Shown here: piece after piece, positions 26,553-35,495 of the stretch | Position numbering within the stretch: position 1 is the first letter of the stretch | Layout: every line of letters begins with the position of its first letter | NCBI RefSeq assembly: GCF_002285435.1 | Contig: NZ_NSBT01000037.1 | Coordinates: forward strand, 434,001 to 498,000 | DNA length: 64,000 nucleotides | From: Actibacterium ureilyticum | GTDB taxonomy: Bacteria > Pseudomonadota > Alphaproteobacteria > Rhodobacterales > Rhodobacteraceae | Direction: 5' to 3' | Notes under the pieces: generated by a model | Seen by the model: the letters and a program-made list of their open reading frames with translations, nothing else | What the model was told of the DNA's origin: nothing | The model's database searches: none | Position numbers and translations under genes: made by a program

Positions 26553-27476
26553 TCAGTGGGAAAACAGGCTTCGCCGGACCGCCGCGGGCAACACCTGCGC
26601 CAACAGCGCGCCCAGCGCCGTCGCCGCCCCGCGCCGCGGCGGACAGAGAAACGACCGCGCATCGCGCGACAGGCCGCGACGGGTCATGTCCCAGGCGATC
26701 CGGGGCGCCAGGTTCAGTCGCAGCGCCCGCCGCGCGAGATAGCGGTAATGCAGCGCCTCTTCCGCCGGGCGGACGGTCACGCCAAAGCTCTGGGCGGTCA
26801 GCAGCGCGCGATCACGGGCCGCGATCATCGCCGTCAGGTCCGAGGACAGCCCGCTGCCCGAGGTGCGATAGCAGACATGCAGATGGTTCACGCCGCACAG
26901 CCGATAGCCCTGTCCGATCAGCCGGATCTGCCAATCCAGATCCTCGTTATGCAGCAGATCGGCGTCGAACCCGCCTGTCGCCTCGAACACCGCGCGCGCC
27001 ACGGTCAGGTTCGACAACGTGCAGACCGGGTTTTCGCCCAGCAGCATGCGGATGCTGATTTCGCCCTCGGGCACGGTCGACCTGGTGCGGATCTTGTGCG
27101 GCTGGTTCTGGAAAAAGCCGATCTGGCCGAACACGGCCTCGACCTCGCCCTCGGCGAACCGCTGGGCGACGCTGGTCAGCTTGCCGGGCGCCCAGACATC
27201 ATCGGCATCGCAAAACGCCACATAGGTGCCGCTGGCACAATCGATGGCGCCGAAATTCCGCGCCGCGCTGGGACCCTTGCCGGGGTTGGGCACCACACGG
27301 ATGCGGTGATCGGCCCGCGCAAAGCGCCGGGCCAGCGCCACCGTGCCGTCGGTCGAACCGTCGTCGACGACAATCGCCTCCCAGTCGCGGCAGGTCTGGA
27401 CCTGCACCCCGCGCAGGGTCTGGGTCAGGGTCTTTTCGGCGTTCAGGGCCGGGATGACGACGGAAAACTTGGTCAT
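26553..27476 (-). CDS. Glycosyltransferase, GT2 family (first gene of operon)
   Basis: A 307-residue GT-A enzyme with FSVVIPALNAEKTLTQTL, AIVVDDGSTDGTVALARR, the DxD-type AFCDADDVWAPGKL and a catalytic-region NEDLDWQIRL. It heads an operon of three glycosyltransferases. I start at the ATG at 27476; an in-frame extension to 27662 would run through the promoter region and has no GT similarity. The two GT2 proteins share the order of motifs and a positively charged helical C-terminus and may have arisen by duplication. Confidence 0.92.
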   Translation of the reverse strand: MTKFSVVIPALNAEKTLTQTLRGVQVQTCRDWEAIVVDDGSTDGTVALARRFARADHRIRVVPNPGKGPSAARNFGAIDCASGTYVAFCDADDVWAPGKLTSVAQRFAEGEVEAVFGQIGFFQNQPHKIRTRSTVPEGEISIRMLLGENPVCTLSNLTVARAVFEATGGFDADLLHNEDLDWQIRLIGQGYRLCGVNHLHVCYRTSGSGLSSDLTAMIAARDRALLTAQSFGVTVRPAEEALHYRYLARRALRLNLAPRIAWDMTRRGLSRDARSFLCPPRRGAATALGALLAQVLPAAVRRSLFSH

Positions 27477-27751
27477 GGGCGCGCTCTGTGCTGGTCGTGG
27501 GGAAAGATCGCGTCCACCGACCGGCCCGCGCGCCCGTTGCGGGCTGTCAGGGGGGCAAAAAGGATAGCTGGGGTGCGGGTCACTGTGGGTCTCCAATCTC
27601 TGACCCAGAGCTAGCCTGTCGGCCCCTGCCCTGTCGCCCGCGCGGCGGGACGGGCGAGGCACACATTGGGGGTGGGACCTATCCTGTCGACTAGGATCTC
27701 TATGCGCGCAGGCCCGGTGCCCTATCCCGCGCGGATGGCGGGACGTGCCGG
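27477..27751. other. 275-base spacer: glycosyltransferase operon leader and kinase 3' region
   Basis: No gene is apparent. A perfect 7-base inverted repeat (tcgcccg at 27634-27640, cgggcga at 27651-27657) could form a GC hairpin that ends the histidine kinase transcript, although no T-run follows. At 27677 the motif acctatcctgtcg occurs; similar acctatcc motifs are found in other spacers of this window. The promoter of the glycosyltransferase operon must lie here, but I cannot assign boxes with confidence. Confidence 0.4.
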
Positions 27752-30292
27752 TCAGGCGATCCGCGGCGCCGGGGCCTCGTGCCAGGCGACGCGGGCGTCG
27801 GCAATGGCGCGGGCCAGACGGTCGTGGTCGCCCGCCTCGGCCGCGGCCTCGACATGCAGCAGCGCGGTGCGCAGATCGGGCTGTCCGAAGGCGGCGGCGC
27901 TGCCCGCGATCTGGTGGCAGCGGTCGGCAATCGCCGCCATGTCGCCGGGCGCCCCGGCCAACCAGTCGAAAAGCGCGGCCGCCTCGGCCAGATAGCGGTC
28001 CTTGAGCGCGGCGATCGGGTCGGCGGGGGCCCGTGGCGGTGGCGGGGCTTTGGCGGCGGGGGCCGAAACCGGGGGCGTTGCCGGGGCGGCCGCATCCGGG
28101 CCGCAGAGCCGGTTCAGCAGCATCACCAGCTCGTCAGGGTCCAGCGGCTTGCCCAGAAAGGCCGACATCCCCCCCGACAGGAAGCGGTCCTTGGCCTCGG
28201 GCAGGACATTGGCGGAAAACGCCACGATGGGGATATCGGCGTTCGGTCCGCCCCCTTCGCGGATGGCGCGGGTCGCGGCCAGACCGTCCATGACCGGCAT
28301 GCGGATATCCATCAGCACCAGGTCGAACCGCTGGTGCTGGGCGATATCCACCGCCTGCAACCCGTTTTGCGCGGCGGTCACCTTGTGGCCCATGCCGCCC
28401 AGCAGATCCTGCGCCAGATGCAGGTTGATCTCGTTATCCTCGGCCACCAGGATCCGCAGCCCGCGCAGCGCAGCCGTGTCCGGCGCGTGGCTGTCGGTCG
28501 CGTCGGTGGCGCTGGCGGGCACGACCGGAATGCGGAACCAGAACACGCTGCCCTCGTCCAGGGTGCTTTCGACGCCGATCTCGCCGCCCATGGCGGTCAC
28601 GAAACGCTTGGCGATGCCCAGACCCAGCCCGGTGCCGCCCAGATCCGATTTGAGCGGCTTGGCGAGGGATTCGAAATCGTCGAAGACCCGCGAAAGATCG
28701 GCCTCGGCAATGCCGATCCCGGTGTCGATGATGCGGAACTCGACCGCCGCCGCGCCATCGGCGCCGACCTGTTCCAGCTCGATCGCGATCCGACCGTCGG
28801 TGGTGAACTTGATGGCGTTGCCCAGCAGGTTCAGGATCACCTGTTGCAGGCGCGAGGAATCCACCTCGACCCAGGTGGCGGGGGGGCCGGTCCAGCTCCA
28901 TTCCACGATATTGCCATGCGCTTCGGCCGCGCCCAGCTGGGAATCCACGATATCCTGCACAAGCCGCCCCAGATGCACCGCCTGGCCTTGGGTTTCGGTC
29001 ATCCCGCTTTCGAACCGCGCGATATCCAGAACCGCATCCACGTGCGACATCAGCAACTTGCCGGAGATCCCCATATGGCGCACGAAGCGTTCCTGTTCGC
29101 TGTCCAGCCGGGTCTTGCGCAGCAGCGACAGGTTGCCCAGAACCCCGTTCAGCGGCGTGCGGATCTCGTGCGTCATCATCGCCAGGAACTCGGCCTTGGC
29201 CTTTTCACCGGCCAACGCGCTGTCGCGTGCCTCGACCAGTTCGGCCTCGTCCTTTACCCGCTGCGAGATGTCGCGGAGGAAGCCGATGATGATCTGCCCG
29301 CTTTCGGTATCGGCCATTTCCAGCGCCAGCTCGACCGGGAAGACCTCGCCGTTCTTGCGCTGCGCTTCCAGTTCGACCCGGCCCATGCCCACCACATGAC
29401 GCTCGCCCGTCAGGGCAAAGCGGCGCATGCCCGCCTCGTGCGCATCGCGCAGATGGTCGGGGATCAGGATATCGCCGAGGGTCCTGCCGATCACATCCTC
29501 GCGCCGATAGCCGAAGATCCGTTCCGACACGCTGTTGAAATCCAGGATCCGCCCCTGCAGGTCCGACACAACCAGCGCATCCAGCGACGCTTCCAGGATC
29601 GTATCCATCCGCGACAGGGCCGAGGTGAGCTCTCGCCCGCGGCGCTTGGCGACCCGGCCCGCGATCTGGGCGTGGCGCATCAGGATGACCAGCGCGACGA
29701 CCAGCGTGGTGGTCAGAAAGGCCATGCGCAGCAGCGTGACCGCAATCGACCGGCGGCGCGCATCGGATTGCTCGGCAAAGACCAGCAGGCCGGAATTGGC
29801 GATCCGCCGCACATCGCCGCGCGATGCATCGGCCCCCTCGGCAAGCGTTTCCAGCCCCGCCCGCAGCGCGGCGGGGTCGCCATCGATCAGCGGGATCATC
29901 GCATCCAGGCGGGATTTCACCAGGTTCAGCGCGCTGCCGAATTCCGGCAGATCGCGCAGCGGCGCGTAAAGGGCGCCGGTCGAAAGGGTCGACATCCGGC
30001 TGTAGAAGATATCGAATTCGCGCCGCACCGCCTCGAGGTCGGGAACGTGATTTTCCCGCGCCAGGTCCAGCGCGTGCTGGAATTCCAGGAATTCGACCTC
30101 GGCCTGGGACAGGGTCCATTGCACATTGTCGGAATTGGCCGAGCTGAGCAGCCGCAGGTCGCGCACGATCTCGACCGCCAGAAACGCGATTGTGGCCACG
30201 CAAAGCGCGGCCACCAGCACAAGGATGACAGATCCCCGGCGCCTGAGATTTCGCAATCCGGACATGTCACGGTCTTCGGTTTCGGGCGACAT
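27752..30292 (-). CDS. Hybrid sensor histidine kinase (PAS, HisKA, ATPase, receiver, Hpt)
   Basis: An 846-residue membrane phosphorelay kinase. Membrane helices at about 21-42 and 186-206 flank a periplasmic helical domain (about 45-185). A PAS domain follows (about 228-345), then the H-box FLAMMTHEIRTPLNG (His375), an ATPase domain with GNAIKF and LGGTGLGLGI, a receiver domain (about 612-725; acidic AEDNEIN, phosphoacceptor Asp662 in LMDIRMPVMDG, and GKP), a Pro-rich linker and an Hpt domain with His793 in CHQIAGSAAAFG. All phosphotransfer residues are present. It starts 7 bases after a periplasmic molybdopterin-fold protein gene, which likely supplies its signal. The output regulator is not certain. 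Confidence 0.95.
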   Translation of the reverse strand: MSPETEDRDMSGLRNLRRRGSVILVLVAALCVATIAFLAVEIVRDLRLLSSANSDNVQWTLSQAEVEFLEFQHALDLARENHVPDLEAVRREFDIFYSRMSTLSTGALYAPLRDLPEFGSALNLVKSRLDAMIPLIDGDPAALRAGLETLAEGADASRGDVRRIANSGLLVFAEQSDARRRSIAVTLLRMAFLTTTLVVALVILMRHAQIAGRVAKRRGRELTSALSRMDTILEASLDALVVSDLQGRILDFNSVSERIFGYRREDVIGRTLGDILIPDHLRDAHEAGMRRFALTGERHVVGMGRVELEAQRKNGEVFPVELALEMADTESGQIIIGFLRDISQRVKDEAELVEARDSALAGEKAKAEFLAMMTHEIRTPLNGVLGNLSLLRKTRLDSEQERFVRHMGISGKLLMSHVDAVLDIARFESGMTETQGQAVHLGRLVQDIVDSQLGAAEAHGNIVEWSWTGPPATWVEVDSSRLQQVILNLLGNAIKFTTDGRIAIELEQVGADGAAAVEFRIIDTGIGIAEADLSRVFDDFESLAKPLKSDLGGTGLGLGIAKRFVTAMGGEIGVESTLDEGSVFWFRIPVVPASATDATDSHAPDTAALRGLRILVAEDNEINLHLAQDLLGGMGHKVTAAQNGLQAVDIAQHQRFDLVLMDIRMPVMDGLAATRAIREGGGPNADIPIVAFSANVLPEAKDRFLSGGMSAFLGKPLDPDELVMLLNRLCGPDAAAPATPPVSAPAAKAPPPPRAPADPIAALKDRYLAEAAALFDWLAGAPGDMAAIADRCHQIAGSAAAFGQPDLRTALLHVEAAAEAGDHDRLARAIADARVAWHEAPAPRIA

Positions 30293-30299
30293 CTGGGGC

Positions 30300-30818
30300 T
30301 TACTGCTTCACGTCGATCCTGTCGAGTTGCCAGATGCTGCGCGAATAGATCACCTCGGACCGGAACTTGTTGGACGCGGCATAGGGATAGATCACCCAAA
30401 GCGGCCCCTTTTCGCGGCGGTGCATGGCGTTGCCGTTCAGCGCATAGGCCACGATCGGCCCGTCATCGGTCGCGTCCGAGACCGGGATTTCCACCGCGTA
30501 ATCGTTGATCGCCACGGCAGCCAGCGTTTCGCCCTGGGCGCCCACATGCTCCAGCAGCGTGTTCAGGCGCACACCGACGAAGACCTGCTCGCCCTCGGTC
30601 CAGATCGTGTCGGTGACGATCTCGCTGGCATCCAGCGCCTGCAGCATCTCAAGGTCGAACTGCGCGGCGTCGGGGGCGTTGGTCTGGGTGATGTTTCCGG
30701 TAACAGTCAGAATGACCTCGCCCGTGGGGGCCGGCAGGCCTTCGGCCCGGGCCGCGTGTCCGGTCAGGGTCATCAGTGTCGCCATAACGGCAACACACAG
30801 GGTTTTCAGTCGGTACAT
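30300..30818 (-). CDS. Periplasmic molybdopterin-oxidoreductase-fold protein without cysteine
   Basis: A 172-residue exported protein (signal peptide about 1-25, ending AARA) resembling the sulfite-oxidase/Oxidoreductase_molyb domain: GEVILTVTGNI, FDLEMLQAL, VGVRLNTLLEHVGAQG, VAINDYAVEIP and KGPLWVIYPY. The mature chain contains no cysteine at all, so it lacks the residue that coordinates the molybdenum cofactor in active enzymes; I infer a ligand-binding or sensory role. A gaggagacgatc ribosome site precedes the ATG at 30818. It is directly upstream of the hybrid kinase in the same operon, which points to a sensor-partner role. Confidence 0.82.
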   Translation of the reverse strand: MYRLKTLCVAVMATLMTLTGHAARAEGLPAPTGEVILTVTGNITQTNAPDAAQFDLEMLQALDASEIVTDTIWTEGEQVFVGVRLNTLLEHVGAQGETLAAVAINDYAVEIPVSDATDDGPIVAYALNGNAMHRREKGPLWVIYPYAASNKFRSEVIYSRSIWQLDRIDVKQ

Positions 30819-30890
30819 GATCGTCTCCTCGATACGCAGGCACATCATAGGCCAAACCGGCGATCTTGGGCACGGGGTTTCGGGATGGGC

Positions 30891-30912
30891 ACCCTATCCG
30901 TTCGGATAGGGT
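30891..30912 (-). other. Stop-codon hairpin at the end of the frameshifted glycosyltransferase
   Basis: Arms accctatccg (30891-30900) and cggatagggt (30903-30912) are perfect reverse complements with a two-base centre, so about eight pairs can form around a six-base loop. The stem contains the TAG stop of the minus-strand gene. There is no T-run after it; it may mark a transcript end or a palindromic protein site. Confidence 0.4.
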
Positions 30913-31726
30913 CGCGCGGCGCGGGTGTTCGGGGCCGGGCTGGCACCGCGCCCCTGACGCCGCGCATGCAGGGCCGCGCGCACCATGAAGGCCACATTGC
31001 CCAGCAGATACCGGCGCGCCAGGCGGCGCGGCTCCATCGCCAGGCGCCAGACCCATTCCATCCGCGCCTTGCGCACCCAAAGCGGCGCGCGCCGGACCGT
31101 ACCGGCCAGGAAATCGAACAGCCCGCCCACGCCCAGGATCAGCCCCGCCGACAGGTGACGGGCATTGCGGTCGATCCACAGCTCTTGCAGCGGCGCACCC
31201 ATGGCCACCAGGACGATGTCGGCGCCCGAGCCGTTGATCGCCCGCAGCACAGCACCGGTATCGCGCGCACCGTCATAGCCGTCGCGGGTCCCGCAATCCG
31301 CAGGCCGGGGATCTTCCGCGCCAAAGCGCGCCCCGCCGCCGCCGCCGTGCCCGGCCGCGCCCCGAACAGATAGACCGATTTGCCCTGCGCCGCCGCTGCG
31401 CGCAGCAGCGCGGGGGTGAAATCGGTGCCGTTCAGGTTCTGCGTCAGCCCGCCCCCGGTCATCCGCGCCGCAAGCTCGATCCCGATCCCGTCGGGCAGCA
31501 CCGCATCGGCCCGCTCCAGCGCCGCGGCGTAACCGGCATTGCCCGCGCACAGGTTGGCGCAATGGGCGTTCAGGAAAAAGACCGTCCGCGCGCCACCGGC
31601 CAGCAGCCAGTCCGCCGTGCGCCGGGTGGATGCATCGACCACCGGCACCCCCATCACGCGGCGGGTGGGAATGGGCGGCGGGATGGCAAAGCGCTGTGCG
31701 AATGCGGTTGCGGGGTCGTGTTTCAT
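30894..31726 (-). pseudogene. WecG/TagA/CpsF-type glycosyltransferase, broken by one frameshift
   Basis: Two overlapping frames together encode one GT26 enzyme. The N-terminal part (from ATG 31726, with aaagg before it) reads MKHDPATAFAQRFAIPPP and includes TVFFLNAHCANLCAGN, VLPDGIGIELAARM and VYLFGARPGTAAAAGRALA. After KIPGLRIAG the frame is lost. The other frame continues with GYDGARDTGAVLRAIN, IVLVAMGAPLQELWI and FDFLAGTVRRAPLWVRKA. One base is missing near 31290 in a short C run; restoring it gives 277 residues, a normal length. Members transfer N-acetylmannosamine or similar sugars to lipid-linked intermediates. It is either a true mutation or an assembly error. Confidence 0.85.
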
Positions 31727-31872
31727 GTCGGGGCCTTTCGGGGTCGATCCTGTACCCCTATGGGTGCCCCGCCCCGCCGCCGCGGCGCAATTCCGCCAAC
31801 GGACAGCCCCGCGCCCATATCGCGCCATCCACGCCCCGCTGAGCACCCGGCGCGCCCGCCGGTCCCCTGCCG

Positions 31873-31888
31873 CTATACGGGCGTATAG
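31873..31888. promoter_or_regulatory. Perfect 16-base palindrome in the LuxR/TagA divergent region
   Basis: Arms ctatacg (31873-31879) and cgtatag (31882-31888) flank gg. It is about 100 bases before the LuxR-type regulator and 147 bases before the glycosyltransferase pseudogene, between the divergent starts. Size and symmetry fit a dimeric regulator site; which protein binds is unknown. Confidence 0.5.
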
Positions 31889-31986
31889 GCCGCCATGTCC
31901 GTTCGCGCGGCGCGATCGGGCCCACAGGCGCTTAACAAGTCAGGGATTAGCTGCTTAGATGGGACAACCGGATATGGTGAGTAGTG

Positions 31987-32601
31987 ATGAGAATTTTGAT
32001 TGCCGACGATCACGATCTGTTGCGCGATACGCTTGTGGCGTTCCTGGGGGCGGACGGGTCCATCGAAACGGCGGCCGCCGCCAGTTTCCCCGAAGCCTGT
32101 GACCAGATCCGCAGCGACGGTCCCTTCAACCTGGTGCTGCTGGATTTCAAGATGCCCGGCATGAACGGGCTGGACAGCCTGCGCGAGGCCATCGCGATGG
32201 AGGGCGGCCAGCGGGTCGCGCTGATCTCGGGCGAGGCCACGCGCGAGATCGCCGAACAGGCGCTGGAAATGGGCGCGGCGGGCTTCATCCCCAAGACGCT
32301 GCCGGCGAAATCGCTGGTCAACGCGGTGAAATTCATGGCTATGGGCGAACAATACGCGCCCATCGACTTCATGACCGCCCCAGAAGAGGCCGACGAGCAC
32401 CCGCTGGCCAAGCGCCTGACCCCGCGCGAGATGGACGTGCTGCGCGGGTTGTCGACGGGCAAGTCGAACAAGGAAATCGCCCGCGACCTGGATCTGACCG
32501 AACCGACGATCAAGCTGCACATGAAAACGCTCTATCGCAAGCTGGGGGTCAACAACCGCACCCAGGCCGCGATCACGGCGCGGGATTCGGGCCTGTTCTG
32601 A
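31987..32601 (+). CDS. Response regulator, NarL/FixJ type with LuxR HTH
   Basis: A 204-residue response regulator. The receiver (about 1-120) has the acidic pair in MRILIADDHDLLRDTL, phosphoacceptor Asp in LVLLDFKMPGMNGLDSL, and the conserved Lys in GFIPKTLPA. The LuxR HTH (about 140-200) reads LTPREMDVLRGLSTGKSNKE, then TIKLHMKTLYRKLGVNNRTQ. It is the nearest possible output for the hybrid kinase 4 kb away, though not cotranscribed with it. The ATG at 31987 is preferred over GTG at 31984. A palindrome lies upstream. Confidence 0.93.
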   Translation: MRILIADDHDLLRDTLVAFLGADGSIETAAAASFPEACDQIRSDGPFNLVLLDFKMPGMNGLDSLREAIAMEGGQRVALISGEATREIAEQALEMGAAGFIPKTLPAKSLVNAVKFMAMGEQYAPIDFMTAPEEADEHPLAKRLTPREMDVLRGLSTGKSNKEIARDLDLTEPTIKLHMKTLYRKLGVNNRTQAAITARDSGLF

Positions 32602-32621
32602 CGCGGGCGCAGGTGCTCGTT

Positions 32622-32652
32622 GGCGCGAAGCGGCTCTTGCCCCCTTCGCGCC
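32622..32652 (+). terminator. Hairpin after the LuxR-type regulator
   Basis: Perfect 9-base arms ggcgcgaag (32622-32630) and cttcgcgcc (32644-32652) around a 13-base loop lie between the regulator stop and gatB. No T-run follows, so termination strength is doubtful. Confidence 0.4.
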
Positions 32653-32694
32653 CCTGCCCTAGAACACGGATCAATCCCGTGAAGGACAGACACG

Positions 32695-34209
32695 ATGCTT
32701 GACCACCTTGCCTATGAAGCCCCCAAACCCAAAGTGATCGCAGGCGCCACCGGCGACTGGGAACTGGTCATCGGGTTGGAGGTGCACGCCCAGGTGGCCA
32801 GCAAGGCCAAGCTGTTTTCCGGCGCCTCGACCACCTTCGGGGCCGAGCCCAATTCCAACGTCGCCTTTGTGGACGCCGCCATGCCCGGCATGCTGCCCGT
32901 CATCAACGAGGGCTGCGTCGCGCTGGCGGTGAAAACCGGGCTAGGGCTGAAGGCGGAAATCAACCTGTTTTCGGCCTTTGACCGCAAGAACTATTTCTAT
33001 CCCGACCTGCCGCAGGGCTATCAGATTTCGCAGCTTTACCACCCGATTGTTGGCGAAGGCGAAGTGATCGTCGATATGGGCCCCGGCGTGGCCCGGCGGG
33101 TGCGGATCGAACGCATCCACCTGGAACAGGACGCGGGCAAGTCGATCCACGACATGGACCCGCATATGTCCTTTGTCGACCTGAACCGCACCGGCGTCGC
33201 GCTCATGGAAATCGTCAGCCGCCCCGACATCCGTGGCCCGGAAGAGGCCGCGGCCTATGTCGGCAAGCTGCGCCAGATCCTGCGTTACTTGGGCACCTGC
33301 GATGGCAACATGCAGAACGGCAACCTGCGCGCCGACGTGAACGTCAGCGTCTGCCGCCCGGGGGATTACGAGAAATACCAGGAGACCCAGGATTTCAGCC
33401 ATCTGGGCACGCGGTGCGAGATCAAGAACATGAACTCCATGCGGTTCATTCAGCAGGCCATCGAATACGAGGCCCGTCGCCAGATCGCGATCCTGGAAGA
33501 CGGCGGTTCGGTCGATCAGGAAACCCGCCTGTTCGACCCCGACAAGGGCGAAACCCGCACCATGCGCAGCAAGGAAGAGGCGCATGATTACCGCTATTTC
33601 CCCTGCCCCGACCTGCTGCCGCTGGAAATCGAACAGGGCTGGGTCGACGACATCGCCGCCACCCTGCCCGAGCTGCCGGACGAGAAAAAAGCGCGGTTCG
33701 TCAATGATTTCGGCATGACCGAATACGATGCCGACGTGCTGACCGCCGAGGCCGAAAACGCCGCCTATTTCGAAGCCGTGGCCGAAGGCCGCGACGGCAA
33801 GCTGGCCGCCAACTGGGTTATCAACGAGCTGTTCGGCCGCCTGAAACGGGAAGACCACGGCATCACCGAAAGCCCGGTCAACCCCGCGCAGTTGGGCGGC
33901 ATCCTGGACCTGATCGCCAAGGGCGACATCTCGGGCAAGATCGCCAAGGATTTGTTCGAGATCGTCTATACCGAAGGCGGCGACCCGGCCGAGATCGTGG
34001 AAGCGCGTGGCATGAAGCAGGTCACCGATACCGGCGCGATCGAGACCGCCGTCGAACAGGTGATCGCCGACAACCCCGCCCAGGTCGAAAAGGCCAAGCA
34101 GAACCCGAAACTGGCGGGCTGGTTCGTGGGTCAGGTGATGAAAGCCACCGGCGGCAAGGCCAACCCCAAGGCCGTCAACGAAATCGTGGCGGCGAAGCTG
34201 GGCCTTTAG
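32695..34209 (+). CDS. gatB: Aspartyl/glutamyl-tRNA amidotransferase subunit B
   Basis: A 504-residue GatB, full length, the tRNA-binding and kinase subunit of the GatCAB complex that converts misacylated Glu-tRNA(Gln) and Asp-tRNA(Asn) to the correct amides in the cytoplasm. It shows [57 protein letters not shown] and the C-terminal YqeY-like helical domain ([19 protein letters not shown]). gatA and gatC are not adjacent. A gaaggaca ribosome site precedes the ATG, and a strong terminator follows. Confidence 0.98.
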   Translation: MLDHLAYEAPKPKVIAGATGDWELVIGLEVHAQVASKAKLFSGASTTFGAEPNSNVAFVDAAMPGMLPVINEGCVALAVKTGLGLKAEINLFSAFDRKNYFYPDLPQGYQISQLYHPIVGEGEVIVDMGPGVARRVRIERIHLEQDAGKSIHDMDPHMSFVDLNRTGVALMEIVSRPDIRGPEEAAAYVGKLRQILRYLGTCDGNMQNGNLRADVNVSVCRPGDYEKYQETQDFSHLGTRCEIKNMNSMRFIQQAIEYEARRQIAILEDGGSVDQETRLFDPDKGETRTMRSKEEAHDYRYFPCPDLLPLEIEQGWVDDIAATLPELPDEKKARFVNDFGMTEYDADVLTAEAENAAYFEAVAEGRDGKLAANWVINELFGRLKREDHGITESPVNPAQLGGILDLIAKGDISGKIAKDLFEIVYTEGGDPAEIVEARGMKQVTDTGAIETAVEQVIADNPAQVEKAKQNPKLAGWFVGQVMKATGGKANPKAVNEIVAAKLGL

Positions 34210-34233
34210 GGTCACCCACTTTCTGAATGGATC

Positions 34234-34270
34234 AAGGCGCGCAGGCCAACCCTGCGCGCCTTTGCTTTTG
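34234..34270 (+). terminator. Rho-independent terminator of gatB
   Basis: Perfect 12-base arms aaggcgcgcagg (34234-34245) and cctgcgcgcctt (34251-34262) around a five-base loop, followed by tgctttt. This is the clearest terminator in the window. Confidence 0.92.
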
Positions 34271-34351
34271 CTCGGGCGGGCGGGATGTGCTGTATTTTCG
34301 AGCCCGTCAGCGCTAGGATGCGGCATTTCATTGACGTTCGGGATTTTTCCA

Positions 34352-35389
34352 ATGGCCCATTCGGAACACACGCCGCTACAGGCGCTCAGCCTTAACCTGC
34401 AGGACATGATAGATGCCGTTGGCAGCGCGGACAGCGACATCAAAAGCCTGCAGCAACTGCTTGGGGATCTTAAGAAAACACTTGGGTACCCGGCCAAGAT
34501 GGAGGGCGATCTGACCAAGATCCACGGCCCCCTGACCACCGTTCAGAAACTGGCGAATGATATTTCGTTCCTGCCCGAGATCGGCCCGCCCGCAGGTGCG
34601 ATGGCCAGGGCCATTCACCCGTTCGTGCTGCCCAGCCCGCCCGGCGGTCTGATCGGCGAAGCGCGCAGTTTCCTGTCGCAGATCGACAAGGCGCTTGGCG
34701 ACCTCAAGGCCGGGCTGGATAGGATCAAGGCCCCTGTCGACACAGTTCAGGGCCAGTTCGACGCGGTTCTGGACAAGCTGCACGCGTTCAAGGCCGGGGT
34801 CGATGACCTGATACGCAGACACGGGCACGGGCGGCAGGTGAACAACTGCGCCCAGGCGCTGAACGCTATCATCGACACGGTGAAAATCGACCTGTCCAAG
34901 GCCATGGGCGCCATCGAAAGCCACCTGTCGGCGTTTTTCAAGGTCAGTTCGGCGATCGACGGGGCGCTGCAGGGCATCGGCAGTTTTCTCGGCGCCATCA
35001 ATGCCGTCGTGCAAGAGGTCACGACCTCCGCCGCCTTTCGCCAGATGAACACGGCGCTGCACAAGATCGACGCCCGGATCGACGAACTGCGGCACAAGTG
35101 GGATGTGATCGTCAAAGGCATCCTGCACAGCATGGGGCTGGACCTGAACGCGCTCGAAAACGGGATGGTGCGGTTCGAACATCGGATCGAACATTTCGTG
35201 ATGAAAAGCGTGAACGACACACTGCACCGGGCCGAAAGCGCCATCGCCAACGAATTGGAACACATCCCCGGCGTGGATCAGTTTGTATCCGGTCTGGAAA
35301 CGCTGCGTGATAGGGCCGATGAATTACGCCGGAAACTGGAAACCGGCCTGGGCGCGGAATGCACCCAGGTTCTGACCGCGGGCGGCTAA
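34352..35389 (+). CDS. Long helical protein of unknown function
   Basis: A 345-residue protein with no signal peptide and no family I recognise. Residues about 1-75 and 100-340 are almost entirely amphipathic helix with heptad-like spacing (for example IDKALGDLKAGLDRIKAPVD and VFVS-free LHKIDARIDELRHKWDVIVK), broken by a Pro/Gly-rich linker near 85-105 (LPSPPGG). One mildly hydrophobic helix occurs near 205-225 (ALQGIGSFLGAINAVVQEV). Only two cysteines are present. It stands alone after the gatB terminator. Coiled-coil scaffold, phasin-like surface protein or helical pore-former are all possible; none is supported by a motif. The start ATG at 34352 has no good ribosome site. Confidence 0.75.
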   Translation: MAHSEHTPLQALSLNLQDMIDAVGSADSDIKSLQQLLGDLKKTLGYPAKMEGDLTKIHGPLTTVQKLANDISFLPEIGPPAGAMARAIHPFVLPSPPGGLIGEARSFLSQIDKALGDLKAGLDRIKAPVDTVQGQFDAVLDKLHAFKAGVDDLIRRHGHGRQVNNCAQALNAIIDTVKIDLSKAMGAIESHLSAFFKVSSAIDGALQGIGSFLGAINAVVQEVTTSAAFRQMNTALHKIDARIDELRHKWDVIVKGILHSMGLDLNALENGMVRFEHRIEHFVMKSVNDTLHRAESAIANELEHIPGVDQFVSGLETLRDRADELRRKLETGLGAECTQVLTAGG

Positions 35390-35495
35390 GGGGCATTATG
35401 GCCCCGGCTTCTCTGCGCTGCGGCGATCTCTCTTGAAAATCACCCGCCCCGTTGCTAGCATCGCCAAGGTTTTGAAAAGTATGTTGGATTAACGG

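Noticed and set aside
27779-30508. 909-residue plus-strand open frame opposite the hybrid kinase
   Set aside because: Antisense artefact of high GC; the kinase has all expected domains on the other strand.
32941-34539. 532-residue minus-strand open frame opposite gatB
   Set aside because: It runs through the gatB terminator and into the next gene; no recognisable motifs, whereas gatB is complete.
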